A stretch of DNA of 64,000 nucleotides from Hyaloscypha bicolor E (GCF_002865645.1 NW_020194626.1:930001-994000), one strand, 5' to 3'; counted from the stretch's first letter, positions 1 through 13,127 are shown. Made by a program: numbers and translations. The notes: a model not told the origin generated them from the sequence alone.

Positions 1-1739
1 TCTCTAAAAGATCTATATTCGGGAAGTAATAAAAAGAATAGGAATTAGCTAAGATATTAATTCCTTAATCTCTTAATAATTAAATAATAGTATTTTAAAG
101 TTGGATTTAACTAAAAAATAATATATTATCTAATATAATAATTAGTATAGGAGTAATAGGAGCCAGAGAAGAAATAGTAGGATTAATTATACTATATAGT
201 AAATACTTTATTATAGAAAGAAAATATAGTATTTCTTATATAAAATAAGAGTTCTATAGATTAATATTATCTATTATAAATATTTAAGAATAAAAGAATA
301 AGAATTTAATTTATAATTAAATATTAGAAAGAAAGTATAACTAATAAATTTAGTAGTTTAGTAAATAGTAATATAAAGATAATTAGTAGAATAGAACTAT
401 AATATATTAATATTATTTTAATTTTTTAGCCTATATTCTTATAACTTTTTCCCTAAAGAATTTATATACTAGAGACCTATTTTAAAAATTATTAATAGTA
501 GTATATTACTAATATATAAAAAGAAATAAATATAAGAACTATAAGAAATATCTTTTAGTATAAATTAAAATTAGATTTATTTTATTTATTTCTAGTATTA
601 TTATTACTTAAAATATAATTTTCTATATTAGAGGCAATAGAATATTAAATAAAAGGCTATAGGAATTAAGAGAAAAAAATTAAATTTCATATATTAAAAT
701 ATAACTCTTATTATTTTTACTAAATATATCTTATAATTACTTTAAAAGTTTATAAGAACTATTAATTTAATAAAGCTAGTATTAATAAAGAATTTGATCT
801 ATATTATAAAGTTCTTATTACTAAAATAATAAGTTAATAAAATAATTATAAGAGATATAGAAATTAAAAAAATAGAAATCGATTTTCTAAAGAAGCAAAT
901 TATATAATCTTTTAATATTAAATTAGAAATAAATTACCTATAACTATATAAATTTAACTTATTAAACAGATTACTATTAATTTCTATATTTAATTACTTT
1001 AGTAAATATTAATATTTTTAGCTAATTCTTTCTTTAAAATATATATTAATATATTTTTATTTAATTTCTCTAATACTAGGCAAACCGTCTAATATTTATA
1101 GGAGAAATTTCTAGATTATCTTTCTTCTTTATTTTAGGCTCAGATATATATTTATTTTTTATAAACTACTTATACTCTTGGCTATTTATAACCCAATTAC
1201 TATTTATTCTATTAAAAGTAATACTATCTATAGTAAATCTAGTACTTCCTATATTATTTTTAATCTCTGTTTTATTATTAGAGCTAATATAGATAAGATC
1301 TTTATCTCTATAACTAGTATCTCTCTCTTTATTAATAAACTAAATACTATCTTAATTATTATAATTCTTTAGCCTTGCCTTCTCTAATACTATAGCTACC
1401 TCTAGTAATAGATTCTAATTATATATATCCTTAGGTATTAATAAAAGCCCTAGCTTTAGATAAGTATTCTTTATATTAATTAGGTAGTCGGTAATTAATT
1501 CCCTTAAATATATATAGGTATTTAAGTAGTTTATTTCTTTATTTGAATTATATATAGACTCTATAATTAGAAATATAAAGCTAGTATTCTTAAGTTCTTA
1601 CTTATATTATTTAAGTATAACTTCCGGTAAATATATATCTTTATTATAGCTAGTATATCCTTTATATAGCTCGTTTAGTTTATTAATATTAATAGAAATA
1701 CTATAGTCTCTAATCCTCTTTTATTCTAAAAATATATAG

Positions 1740-2103
1740 TTCTAGAAGAATTAGCTAGAAATAATATATAAATAATTAGGCTATTTCCTAATTAAATAAA
1801 TATTCTAAACCCGGATAAACTTCTTAGTTTATTCTCGTATAATAGGCAAATAGATAAAAAGCATAGCTATATAATTAGGGAGAAGTTTATAAGAATAAAG
1901 CCTTTAAAAGTATAATTACTTAAAAAATATCTTCTATTTATTTAGTATACCCTATATAATATTAGCTAATTAAATTAGTCTTTATAGAATTAGACTAAAT
2001 AAATTACTTTTATAACTTGCCTCTATTATACCTTAATTTATTAATTAGCTATACTAGTCCCAAACTAATAAAGATCTGAGAACTAATATGAATTAATACC
2101 TCT
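1740..2103 (-). pseudogene. C-terminal part of a RIP-degraded integrase-core (DDE) protein
   Basis: Read on the minus strand, this stretch encodes, with several stop codons, the pieces FGTSIAN..IK and IYLPIIRE.TKKFIRV.NIYLIRK. These match the family pattern YGTSTANQRIEAWW and IYMPIIR...F...WNTHxIRKQ of the long fungal proteins annotated 'integrase core domain' (recalled family knowledge, not a search). The reading ends at the left LTR of the Ty3/gypsy element. The rest of the same protein lies beyond the right LTR at 13,127. It is therefore the 3' half of one gene split by a retrotransposon. Confidence 0.75.
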
Positions 2104-2404
2104 TATTATAATATATATAGGGTTATATATAACTTAAGGGCATGTAATAAACCTCGGATATTACAGGTATTAATTAGGGAGTTTAGTAGCCCTTTAATAT
2201 CCCAACTAACTACTATTTATATTATATATATTAGGCTTATAAATTACTAATTATATATATACTATTAGGGCCTCCTATTTAGAGGGGGCTTCCCTGGACC
2301 TTATAGGAGGGATAGAGATTAGTTCTATACTAAATTTAATACTATGGTTTTATAATATACTAATTCATTCTATTATCTTATTACCTACTAATAAATACCT
2401 TATA
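2104..2404 (+). repeat. Left LTR of the Ty3/gypsy element
   Basis: About 300 bp are nearly identical to 12,827-13,127. Shared blocks include TAACTTAAGGGCAT, CCTCGGATATTACAGG, AGAGGGGGCTTCCCTGG and TTATTACCTACTAA. Differences between the two copies are almost all C/T or G/A, as RIP would leave. The exact ends are uncertain by a few bases because RIP has altered the terminal TG/CA. Confidence 0.85.
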
Positions 2405-4769
2405 AGCTAATCTCTTTACCCTTAAAGGAGATAGTTTAATAAGTAATTATATCTCGAAATCTATAAAATATATAACCCCTTACTAAAGCTATTCCTATAG
2501 AGGAAGTCAACCAGATTAACTCTAATATAGGTAATAGTAAAGGCTTATCTAATACTTTTAATAAGGCCCCTCAGGAGCCTTTAAGAGCTAGTAATAATAA
2601 CGGAAATAATCCCGGTAATAATTAAGATACCGAGATTAATACCCGAATTACTACTACCCAAGCTATAGAATAGGGCTTATATACTAAAATTAAAGCACTC
2701 TAATAAAAGCAAGAATTAGTAGATATAATTAACTAATATATCTTATAGTTAGAGTAATATAAGGGTATCCTTAGGGATATTTTACGGTTTATTATATTTT
2801 ATAGAAACTCTATTTATAAGTCTATTTCCTCTTTCTTAGTAATTCCTATTAGGGAATTTCCTGAAATAGGATTAGAACCTATTCTCTTTCCTAATATAAT
2901 AAGCTTTAAGAGTAATCTCGATACTATTTATTAGGAGCTATTATATAATATCCTAAAGATATATTTGGACTAAGAGAAGCTTTTCAAGGTCCGGATATCT
3001 GACTTATATTATAGAAAGTCCCTTAAAAAATAGAGAATATTTGTATTTTCCTGGAAGGCGGTTTTTAGGACCTAGCCTTAGATTTATAATAGATACTTTT
3101 CTAGAATTAACTCTATTATAAGTACCTTTAGGAATAAATCTTATAATACTTGAAAGACTATAATAAAGTAAAGCCTACTATTATATAAGGTCTATTAGGA
3201 GTAATTTAAGGCCTACTTGGCTAATATATTCCAAGTACTTTAAACCCGTTAATAAGATACCTTTAAGGAACTCCGAGATCTTTATTAGAAAAATAATAAG
3301 ATAGTTATTGAGTTATATACTCGGATAATTAGTTTCAAAATTAACCAGGACCTATATCCTAAAAGGAACCGGATCCGGACTCTTAATACTACTTTATCTA
3401 ACTATAAGACTTGTTAGATACTTATATCTATTCTCTCAGGAGGTAAGGCGGTATCTATTTCCAAATAGCTTGAGAAAGCTCAGAAAGCAGAATATACTAC
3501 TTATTCTAAATTAAGGAAAGTAAAGGCAAAAGAGTCTAGTAAAGGCAATTCTACCCCTAAGAACTCTGATTTAGTAAATTCTGATTTATAAAGCTATTAA
3601 AAAAAGAAGAATAAATTCCGAAAATTATATAAGAAATCCTTAGGTAATATTTTGGCCCTTTTAAGGCCTTAATAGAATACTAGTTTCATTTTAGGTATAG
3701 TTTATTAAACTTATAGATAGAAAGAATATTTCTTAGGAAGTATAAAGTATTTCAAATATACTAAATAGGCTTAATAGAACCCTAATAAGGCCAAAACTAT
3801 AGAAGAATTAAGGTATCTATAGAAGCAGGTTAATACTATTATTATAAAGAAGTACTCTAGAAAAGACTTTCCTAAGAAATAGGGAAAAGGGAAGGCTAAA
3901 TCTTAAATATTAATAATTTTAGCTATAATAAAAAAGGTATATTACTTTATATAATTATTTAAGTAAGATTAATATAGCCAGAAATAGGTACCTTAGAGGT
4001 ATATAATAGACTCGGTAATACCGGATTAGACTATAACTTCCTTAATAATAATTAGGCTTAAAGCCAGGGTTTTACTATTTTAGCTAAGTATAATTAAGAG
4101 TTTATAACCTTTTATAGAAATAGATTTAAAATCTATTAAGCCTATAATCTTAAAGTATTTATTATAGATAATTATAGTAAAATATATTCTTTTAAACTCT
4201 GGTTCTATAGGTATAAAAACATTAGCTTTTATAGCCTTATTTTCGGTATAGAATTTTATAAAGTAACCCTTATATAATATATAGACTATATTAAGAAATA
4301 ATAGATATATATACCTATATAGCCTAATAATATTAAGATCCTAATACTAAAAGAATTCGGTAAGGAGCTTAACTAGTACCCTGAGCTAGTATCTCAAGTC
4401 TTATTCTTAACTAAAGGCAAATATAACTGTCCTAGATAGTAGGCTTTATATATTTATAATAATTACTAGATCTCTATTTTATTATATAATTCTAGTAATA
4501 CTAAATAGGAGTTTTTAATATAATAAATTAATATTCTCTGAAAAGAGGCCTCAGAAATACTTATCTATTTCCGAAATAATAAATATAAAGACTTCTTAGA
4601 GATTTTTAACCCTAATAAAGCTTTGGAACTTCCTAATCTTAGTAATATTAAATACTTTATTAATATAGATAGTATGGTCCCGTACGGACCTTTATATAAT
4701 CTATTAGAAACCTAACTAGAAGTATTATATCTATATTTATAGGATATATTTTATAAATATTAGATAAGG

Positions 4770-6000
4770 CCTAGTAAAAGCCTAATAGGGGTACCTATTC
4801 TTTTTATCTCCAAGAAAGATAAAGAACTATACCTTTATATTAATTATTATAAACTTAACCAAATTATAATTAAGAATCGGTATCCGCTTCCTCTTATTAA
4901 TAAGACTCTTAACTGGCTCCGAGAAGCCAAGATCTTTATAAAGCTAGATTTTAAGGATATATATTATTAGGTAAGAATTTATAAAAAATATAAGTAGAAG
5001 ACGGCTTTTAGGATCTACTATAGCTATTTTAAATATCTTATAATACTTTTTGGGCTAGCTAATATACTAGCCATATTTTAAGTATATATTAATACTATAC
5101 TTATAGGACTCCTAGATTATTTTATAGTTATTTATTTGAATAATATCCTTATTTACTTCCGAAATAAGAATAAATACTATAATTATATTTACTAGGTACT
5201 TACTAGGCTATATAAAAATAACCTGTTTTATAAACTTAGTAAATACGAGTTTAATATTAAAGAAGTCGAATTTTTGGGCTTCCTTATTAGAATAGAAGGT
5301 ATTTATACGGATCCTAAACGGGTCTATAGTATTATTAAATAGCTAGAACCAGAATTATTCTATAATATCCAAGTATTTCTTGGATTTACTAATTTCTACT
5401 ATAGGTTTATCTACTATTACTCTCAGGTAACTATAGGCTTAATAGATCTCTTAAAAGAAATAGAAAAGGGCCGGAAATCCGGTCTCTTTATATAAATAGA
5501 TAAAGTAGCTAAAAGCTTTAAGACTTTAAAAAAAGCTTTTACTATAATACCTATCCTAGTCTATTTTAACCCTTCTAAAAAGATTTATATTAAAACTAAT
5601 ATATTAAAATTCGTAATTACTAGTACTATTTTATAATAAGTTAATCCTAGTAATAGCCTAAAAAAATACTAGTATCTAGTAATATTCTGGTTCCGGAAAC
5701 TTTCCGGAACCGAATATAACTATAGTACCTATAATAGAGAGCTACTTATAATTATTAAAGCCTTTAAGTATTAGTACTATTACCTTAAAGGGTCCAGGTT
5801 TATAATTAAGGTTATTATAGACTATAATAACCTCTAATACTTTATAGAAATAAAGTATCTAGAAAGCTATTAAGTATATTAGGTAATATATCTTATAATA
5901 TATAATTTTAATATTATTTACTATAAAGGTATTTTAAATCCAGTAGACGGACTTAATAGAAGATCTAATTATAAAAAAGGTTCTATTAATATAACTTAGC
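4770..6000 (+). pseudogene. Reverse transcriptase / RNase H relic of the chromovirus
   Basis: Despite in-frame stops the plus strand reads VPILFISKKDKELYLYINY, then IKNRYPLPLINKTLNWLREA and IFIKLDFKDIYY, the classic fingers and palm segments of Ty3/gypsy RT (compare K-N-R-Y-P-L-P-L and the first catalytic Asp in KLD). Further on come YLNNILIY, at the YxDD position with Asp lost to Asn, and LGFTNFYYRFI, the RT thumb/connection. RNase H-like segments such as YNRELLIIIKAFKY follow. The replaced catalytic residues and stops show it is dead. Confidence 0.88.
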
Positions 6001-6317
6001 TTCTAATCTTTTAGAATAAGTTAAAGGAAGCTTTTATAGTTATAATTTAGAGGTTCTTATAGATATCTAAAGAGTCCCTTCTTTGAAATAAATATTATTT
6101 AATATTTACTATATCTATAATAGCTAAGGAGAAATATTTACTATAAGACAAATAGATAAATTATAGTCGGTCCGATCCAAAAGCGATAAAAAAAAATAAA
6201 AACCACTATAATACTAATTGATATAAATCGTATTAATTAAAATTATACTATATACTATAGGAATTAATTCTATGTTCTCAAAATTATAATATCTTTATTA
6301 TTAAGGAAGTTATAATG

Positions 6318-6355
6318 CACGTGATTAAGCGAGTAAATATTTTTGCGTTTTGTAT
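6318..6355 (+). repeat. Subterminal direct repeat, left copy
   Basis: CACGTGATTAAGCGAGTAAA followed by TATTTTTGCGTTTTGTAT. It matches 9,102-9,140 in the same orientation with few changes. It lies about 150 bp inside the transposon. A transposase-binding or promoter role is only inferred. Confidence 0.8.
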
Positions 6356-6474
6356 GGTCGTTTTTTTACTTTGGTTATCACGTGACTGCCCCCCTCAGTT
6401 GACCGCTCTTCTATAATTATATTAATATCTTAATAACCACAAACCCAATTTAGTGCCCCTTTTATATACTTCCA

Positions 6475-8871
6475 ATGGCTACCTCTGTGAGCCTTTAGAA
6501 ACGCAAGCGAGCTGATTCGACTCTTGATTCAATTATAGTTCTTACCATAGCTGAAGAAGCTGTAATCCAAGTATCTATTAACGAACGGCATGGGAAACCC
6601 TCTAATATAGAGGACGATTCTGATGAATTAGATATTGAATAAAATAATGAAGTAGAGCTTGAAGATTCGACTCTCTTTTGGGCTCAGCGAAAGCTTATTA
6701 TTAGTGGTAATGAGACGATTATTTTGGAGAAGCCTATATTCGTATAGCGAGAGCAAAGACTTACAGAGCAGGCTAGTAAGTTTCTTATCTTATTTTATTA
6801 TAATATAAGTATACTAATATTATTTCTAGCTTCCAGAGGCTCGTATATTCCCAAATTAATAAAGGAATTAGCAAAGCTATTGAGAACTTAACAAAAACAT
6901 GCACATGATCAGAGGGCAAAAGATGCTCAAGTTACAGAGCAATCTAGTAGGCTTAAGACCCCTATAATCGTACCATCTTTTAAACAAAAGAAGCTATAAT
7001 TCGACATTATTAGGAGGTTAATTAATATTCCTAGGGATATGTAATTAAGGGAAGAGCAAAGGCTTAAAGATAAAGACGATGGAATAAACGAGCTACTTTT
7101 GGATGCCCTTATTGGAAACGCTTGCGGAGATAACGAAGCTCTAGACGTACGAATGACTTACCAAGAAGTCCTTGACGATGTGGATATTAAGCTAGCTCAA
7201 ACCAAAGAGCTATATACTTCACGTATAATCGCTGACTTACACTTACTCCGGCAATATACCCAATAGCTTCTAAAGCTAGGGCAATATCGACTTGGAAGGG
7301 TTAATGCATCGCTCTTAGTAGCTTCCAGTAATTATCGCTTGAATAATGGAAAGACACTAGCTCGGCGAATTAGGGGGCTATTTAATTACTATCGATAGTG
7401 GCATGGTATTTCCCAAGAAACTAGGGGTAGTAAAAGAGAGGGTGCCTCTTATCTGGATAACGAGGATATTTTTTTAGCCTGCCGTACTTGGTTAATTAAT
7501 CAAGAGCTTGGAATGATATTACCAAACGATTTCCTAAATACTATTAATCAGGAGATTTTACCTCGATTATTATTAATAATGGAAAAGCCTATTGCCCGCA
7601 GTATAGCTTACTTATGGCTCCCTAGGCTCGGCTTTTATTGCCATGAGACTAAGAAAGGGCTTTATGTGGATGGATACGAATGCCCTAATGTGATTGAGTA
7701 TTGTCAAGAGGTGTTTTTACCCTTAATGAAGGAGCTTTTATCATATATAGTTTAATACGAGGAGGATGAAGCTGGTACGTGGCATACGATTTAATCTTTA
7801 CTTCTAATTGGAGTTCAGGTACACGTAATGTACTTCCACGATGAGAGCTGTTTCCATGGATTTGACTATAAAAAGAGCCTCTGGCTAGCAGATAATCAGC
7901 AAAAAATGCCCGGAAAGAGCAAAGGGAGGCTAATTCACGATTCTGAATTTATAGGCCCTGAGGGGCGTATTAGGGTACCAAATAATAAAGGCATTTTTAT
8001 CCCGGACGATCCTAATTTGGATGCCCGTTAAATTATATATCCAGGCTCAAATGGGGACCCCTGGTGGGATATAAAACAGCTACTGGTACAGATTACTAGG
8101 ACGCTCGATATATTTGAACAGAAGCACCCAAACTGTATAGCTGTTCTAATATTTGATCAGTCTTCTGCACACGCTTCGCATGGCGAAGGTGCACTAAACG
8201 CCTTTGGTATAAATAAGGGATCAGGGGGGGTTGAAAAGGGTAATATTAAGGCCTATGGAAGGGATACGTACTTTCCACCAGAGTGTACGATTCCGGGGTT
8301 ACAGGGCACTATTCAAGTCCTTTGGTAACTTAATTCGAATGGAGAAAGAGAGCCTAAGGGCGTGGAACAGATTCTCATTAAGCGAGGTTGTAATATCCCT
8401 GGCTTAAGATTTAAGTATCCAAAGGGTACTAAGTGTACTGCACCCCTTGAATACCCTCCCGCTATCGAATAAACGTGCTATTTAGCTCGTATACTATTGA
8501 ATCACTAAGACTTCTTTAAAGAGAAGTCCCAAGTTAAAGAGCTTATTATAGATCGGGGATATAAGGCTGTGTTTTTACCGAAGTTCCACTGCGAAATCAA
8601 CCTAATTGAGATGTACTGGGGGTATAGCAAAACTCGATATTGTCAAGTAAAGAAGACTAGCTTCCCAGATGCCAAGATTAAGGTAGTAGAGGCACTTGAA
8701 GCTTGTTCGATTAAGACTATACGGAGGTTTTACAACCGTACGTTCCGCTGGATAGATGCATATCGGAAGGGATTAAGTATTAAACAAGCTGCTTGGTGTG
8801 TACGGAAGCAAAAACGCCATAGAACGATATCTAAAAAGGTAATGGATGAATGGGATAATATGCAAAAGTAA
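6475..8871 (+). pseudogene. IS630/Tc1/mariner-like DDE transposase, lightly RIP-mutated
   Basis: Reading from an ATG at 6,475 and removing a likely intron (6,776-6,829, GTAAGT...ACTAAT...CTAG) gives a transposase-like protein broken by only a handful of stops. The longest open pieces are 7,513-7,755, 7,828-8,031 and 8,569-8,871. The catalytic pattern is visible: YFHDESCFHG (first Asp, about 7,836), LIFDQSSAHASHG (second Asp, about 8,152) and FLPKFHCEINLIEMYWG (Glu, about 8,603). The C-terminal block FRWIDAYRKGL is typical of the large fungal DDE-superfamily transposases of this type. Stops such as TAG and TAA at Q/W positions are RIP-like. It is not expected to be active as read. Confidence 0.82.
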
Positions 8872-9101
8872 GGGAAAGAAGGTAGCTAAGTAATAAGTAA
8901 GGTTTATGGATTTAGTTCGGCCAAAAATTAGCTTAAAACCTGTATAATTAGGGACCTACTATATATATAATATATATAGTACCAGAAAAAGCTATATTTA
9001 GTATTTAGGAAGGCTTACTTGAGCTTATAGGGCTTAATTATTATTATTATATTAATAATAAGGCTGGTGAGATGCCGCGATCTCCCCCTGAAGCCCGGGC
9101 T

Positions 9102-9140
9102 CACGTGACCTTAGCGAGCAAATATTTTTGCGTTTTGTAT
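9102..9140 (+). repeat. Subterminal direct repeat, right copy
   Basis: CACGTGACCTTAGCGAGCAA followed by ATATTTTTGCGTTTTGTAT. It is the partner of 6,318-6,355, same orientation, about 215 bp from the right end of the element. Confidence 0.8.
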
Positions 9141-9779
9141 AGGGAAAAATCAAAAAAGTAAAAAGGGTCCGTGTACTTTAAGCCTCGATTATTAATGAAC
9201 TACAAATTATATTAAAAATCTAATTAATAGGTATTTTTCGCCTGGTTCTATTCTATAATCGCATTACTTAGTATAAATTAATTAGGGTTGTGGTTAAAAA
9301 GTTATTATGGGCGTAAAAGAGCGACCGTTTTGTTGCTTTTGGATCGAACCGATTATATCTTATAGATCCCTTAACTATAAAATTAGTTAAGAAGCAAGGT
9401 ATAGGGAAATGCCTTAAAGGCTCTATTACTATAGCTAAGGTAATAAGGGTATCTATAATTATATTACTTAATAGAACTAAAGACTCCTTAGTCTCTCGAG
9501 TTTTTGAATTAAATAGTTATAAATACCTAATTCCCTATATATAGATATATACGGCTACTAAAAGAGCTATAGTACTAGCTCCTTTATTTAAATCCCTTCT
9601 AGATATTATCTAGATAGCTTAGAAAAATAATTCTTAATATTAGAATATTATAAAATAAAGGCTTAGTAAGAAAGATATTAAGGGAAAAGAAATCTGGAAA
9701 AATAATTCGGGCCTATTTAGGTATTATTCAAGAATTATTATACCTAATAATTCCGCTTTATATTAAGAAGTTATAAAGC

Positions 9780-11060
9780 TTTATTATAATAACCTAATAG
9801 CTAGATATTATAGAATAAAGAAAACTCTCGAGCTCCTTAGAAGGTTCTAGTATTAGGAGAATATAAAAGGAGATATTTATAATTATTATCGAGAATATAA
9901 TATTTACTAGAGAGTTAAGGTAAAGAGGTATTTACTATATAGTCTGCTTAGTAATTTACTATAGCCTGAGAGACTCTGGAATAAGATCTCTATAGATTTT
10001 ATTACAGGTCTATTACTATATAAGAACCTGGTAGGAGGTTCCGATTTTAATATAATTCTTATAGTTATTAACTAGTATTCTAAAATAGTAAAATATATTA
10101 TATATTATAAGACTATTAATTCTCTAGAGCTTACTAAGATTATATAAGAATATATTTTCTCGATCTTTGGCTCCCCTAATAGAATTATTTCCGATTAAGA
10201 AACGGTATTTACTAGCTAGTTCTAGTCCGCTTTCTATTTCTACTTAATATATAAATAGTATTTAAGTATAGTTTATTATTCTTAAACGGATAATTAGATA
10301 GAAAGGCAGAACCAGGCCCTAGAATACTACCTGAGATATTATTATAATACCTAAAAGAATAACTAGTTTAAGAAGTTATCTTTTATGAAATTTATATATA
10401 ATAACTTAAAATATTAGGTTTTATAGGATATACCTTTCTATATATATTATGGATACTACTTTTAACTTCTATAGAATCCTGAAAACAGGATTATAAAAGA
10501 GGTACTAGCTATATATAGGAAGCTAGAAACCCTTAAAGCAAAGTAGAGAAAGCTTAAGGATTTATAATATTATATATAAAATAATCGGGAAACCTATTAT
10601 AATAAGTACCGGTTAGCTAAATACTATTCTAAAGGAGCCTGGGTAATACTATTAATAAGAAATATTAAACTTAAAATAAGAAAGCTTAAGCCAAAATTTA
10701 TAGGTCCGTTTAAGATCCTTAAATATATTAGTAATTTGGTATATAAGTTAGAACTATTAAGTATATATAATTATTTATATTTAACTTTCTATATTTCCCT
10801 CTTTAAAAAGTATATAGTAAAAAAGGATTAGAAGCCATACCTATATTCCTCCGAAAAACTTCCGGAATTAGTAAATAATAATAAAGAATAAGAATAAGAA
10901 ATAGAAGCTATTATTAGTTACTAATAAGATAATAGAAGTAAGAAGTAATAGTATTTAATTAAATAGAAAGCCTGGCTTAAAGATTATAATATCTGGTTAC
11001 TTGCTTTCCCTAACCTTAAAAATTCCAAGGAATTTCTAAAATCATATAACCGAAACTATA
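9780..11060 (+). pseudogene. Integrase and chromodomain relic of the chromovirus
   Basis: The plus strand reads, with stops, WNKISIDFITGLLLYKN and LIVINQYSKIVKYI around the first catalytic Asp, then SPNRIISD.ETVFTS around the second, and IERQNQALEYYLRYY around the Glu. Further down, EIEAIISY is followed by QYLIKWKAWLKDYNIW, a recognisable chromodomain. Chromodomains steer chromoviral integrases to modified histones (family knowledge). The part upstream of 9,354 is separated from its RNase H by the DNA transposon. Confidence 0.82.
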
Positions 11061-12826
11061 GCTTGGAATCCGAAACTATCTTTTAATAATCTCTTAAGAT
11101 TAAAAAGAATTCTGGACTATTAAGAAAAAGACTACTTAAAAAAAAGAGAGAACCTAGATAGCTAAGAAAAGACCCGGAATAGTAATAGAAATATTCTTTC
11201 CCTAGGTTTTTTACCTATAAAGGTTTTCCAGGGTTTTATTAAGGCTTACGAGAATTATATTTAAATTATTAGAAAAAGGTTTAGAATTAAGAAAGGTTTA
11301 TTATAGGTAGACTAGCTACGGGTATCTTAAATAAATAAACTCTAATTCCTATAAATTCCTAATTCCCAAAATAAGAATATTAAATACTAGTCCTATTTAG
11401 GACTTAGTAAAGAATTAGCTAATACTTTCCGGAATCCGCTTATCTCTTAATAAGATATAGTTATACTATAATAATATTAGTATTAAGAATATTAAAAGAA
11501 GTAAGTAAGGAACTTATAATAGCCATATATACCTTATAAAAGGCCCGAATTTCTGAAGTCAGGTTCCGAATAGCTATAAGTATTATATTATTAGTACTTG
11601 AAGTACTAGTAGTAGACTACTTAGTAATCTCGGTAATAAGCTCGGTAATAAGGTTAATACCTTAAAGGTAAATATTATAGTATTTCTTTAAGGAATTAGT
11701 AAGTATCTAAGTATATTAGAAAAAACTTACTTTTAGGATACTAACCCAAGTAGTATTATTATCTACCTTATTAAGACAGGAAGAAGAATTCCGAAGCTTA
11801 TTAGTATCCTTCTAGTTTTCGAAAATCTAATTAATAGTATTATTCTCATTAGTATAATACTATTTAGGATATACTTTAAGAAATTTCTTAAAGGTTATAA
11901 TAGTATCTTTCTAGAACCGGTAAGCCTTTAATAAGTAGTAAGGAATCTGAAATCGCATTAGCTTTAATAGATATTAAAGCTAAAGAACTTACTAATATAT
12001 AAGACTCAGAACCCTTATTATAACGGTTATAATTCTTCTTACCAGGTACTATAGTATATAAGGTAAAAAAATTAATAAGTAAATACTTGAAATATTTCAA
12101 GTATTTACTAGTAATAGGAAAGGAGGCTATGAGGTTACCTTTATACTTATTATTACGGGAACGGATAATAAAGCTAGAAGAAGATATTATGGAATTAATT
12201 AAAAATAATTAAAGAAGACTTAAAAAAGGATAAAAGAAGAGGCTAGAAAGTAATAATAGAAAAAGTTATATATATGGTTATTAGAAAGGAAGAAAGTATA
12301 TAGTAATATAAAGAGGTTCTTTTATAAAGGTAGAGAACTACCTGGATTAACTACTAGTTTTTATACTAGTCCTAATCAGAAACTAGTATAACTAATTAAT
12401 ATATATTCCCAGAAGCCCGTAAATAATCTCCAGGACCTCAGAAATATTCGTATAGGTTTCTTATACGAATATCTATTAAATACTTTTCATATAGCTATTC
12501 AGATTATTCTAATACGAGATTTAATAGGTGGCATTAGTTTTATAGGGTAGCGCCTTAGTATTTTGGATTGAGCTAATTAGAATACTCAGATCCCAAACGA
12601 AATCGCAATTACCGGCTAGTCTCTATACCTGGGGTATAATTACCCTTCCTTCTCGCTTACTTAGCCCCGATCTAATTAGATAATTTTTACGTCTATTATT
12701 TAGATCGTATTAGTAAAACTATCTTCCAAGATACTGGAAGTTTATATTAATTAAATAATTAATTAATTAAATATTTACTAGGATAGATTAATAGATCTTG
12801 GAGATAAGATCCTAGGAGGGGGGTAT

Positions 12827-13127
12827 AGTTATAATATATACAGGGTCGTATGTAACTTAAGGGCATATAACGAACCTCGGATATTACAGGTATTAATTAG
12901 GGAATTCGGCAGCCCTTTAATATCCCAACTAACTACTATTTATATTATATATATTAGGCTTATAAATTACTAATTATATATATGCCATTAGGGCCTCCTA
13001 TTTAGAGGGGGCTTCCCTGGACCTTATAGGAGGGACAGAGATTAGTTCTGTACTGAATTTAATACTATAGTTTTATAATATACTAATTTATTCTATTGTC
13101 TTATTACCTACTAACAAACACCTTATA
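12827..13127 (+). repeat. Right LTR of the Ty3/gypsy element
   Basis: Partner of 2,104-2,404. This copy keeps more C and G (for example AACGAACCTCGG and GGAATTCGGCAGCC, where the left copy has T or A), so it is the less RIP-mutated of the two. The polypurine tract AGGAGGGGGG lies immediately upstream. Beyond its end, the minus strand resumes the integrase-core relic. Confidence 0.85.

Larger units (their letters stand above)
6166..9353 (+). mobile_element. Tc1/mariner-like DNA transposon inserted in the chromovirus
   Basis: The element has terminal inverted repeats. The left end begins GTCGGTCCGATCCAAAAGC; the complement of the right end begins ATCGGTTCGATCCAAAAGC. The two mismatches are RIP-type transitions. 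A TA dinucleotide flanks each side (6,164-6,165 and 9,354-9,355), the target duplication typical of IS630/Tc1/mariner elements. It is about 3.2 kb and carries one transposase gene. Near each end is a 38-39-bp direct repeat starting CACGTGA. It interrupts the chromovirus pol gene between RNase H and integrase, so it arrived later. Its composition is clearly less AT-rich than its host element, which suggests less RIP. Confidence 0.85.
2104..13127 (+). mobile_element. Ty3/gypsy LTR retrotransposon (chromovirus), RIP-inactivated
   Basis: The element is bounded by two 300-bp LTRs. A purine-rich tract (AGGAGGGGGG, about 12,814-12,823) sits just before the right LTR. Degenerate coding order on the plus strand is gag-like sequence (about 2,480-3,900), protease region (about 3,990-4,200), reverse transcriptase (about 4,770-5,300), RNase H (about 5,550-6,000), integrase (about 9,780-10,650) and chromodomain (about 10,880-11,060). 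The order RT-RNaseH-IN-chromodomain defines a chromovirus. Its pol gene is interrupted between RNase H and integrase by the DNA transposon at 6,166-9,353. Without that insert it is about 7.8 kb. No frame is intact. About 1.7 kb between the chromodomain and the right LTR is unassigned. Confidence 0.88.

Noticed and set aside
1178..1372. 64-codon plus-strand frame in the AT-rich arm
   Set aside because: Ile/Ser/Asn-only composition of RIP-mutated DNA, no family resemblance.
11888..12100. 70-codon minus-strand frame between the chromodomain and right LTR
   Set aside because: Low-complexity AT-rich translation inside a dead retroelement.
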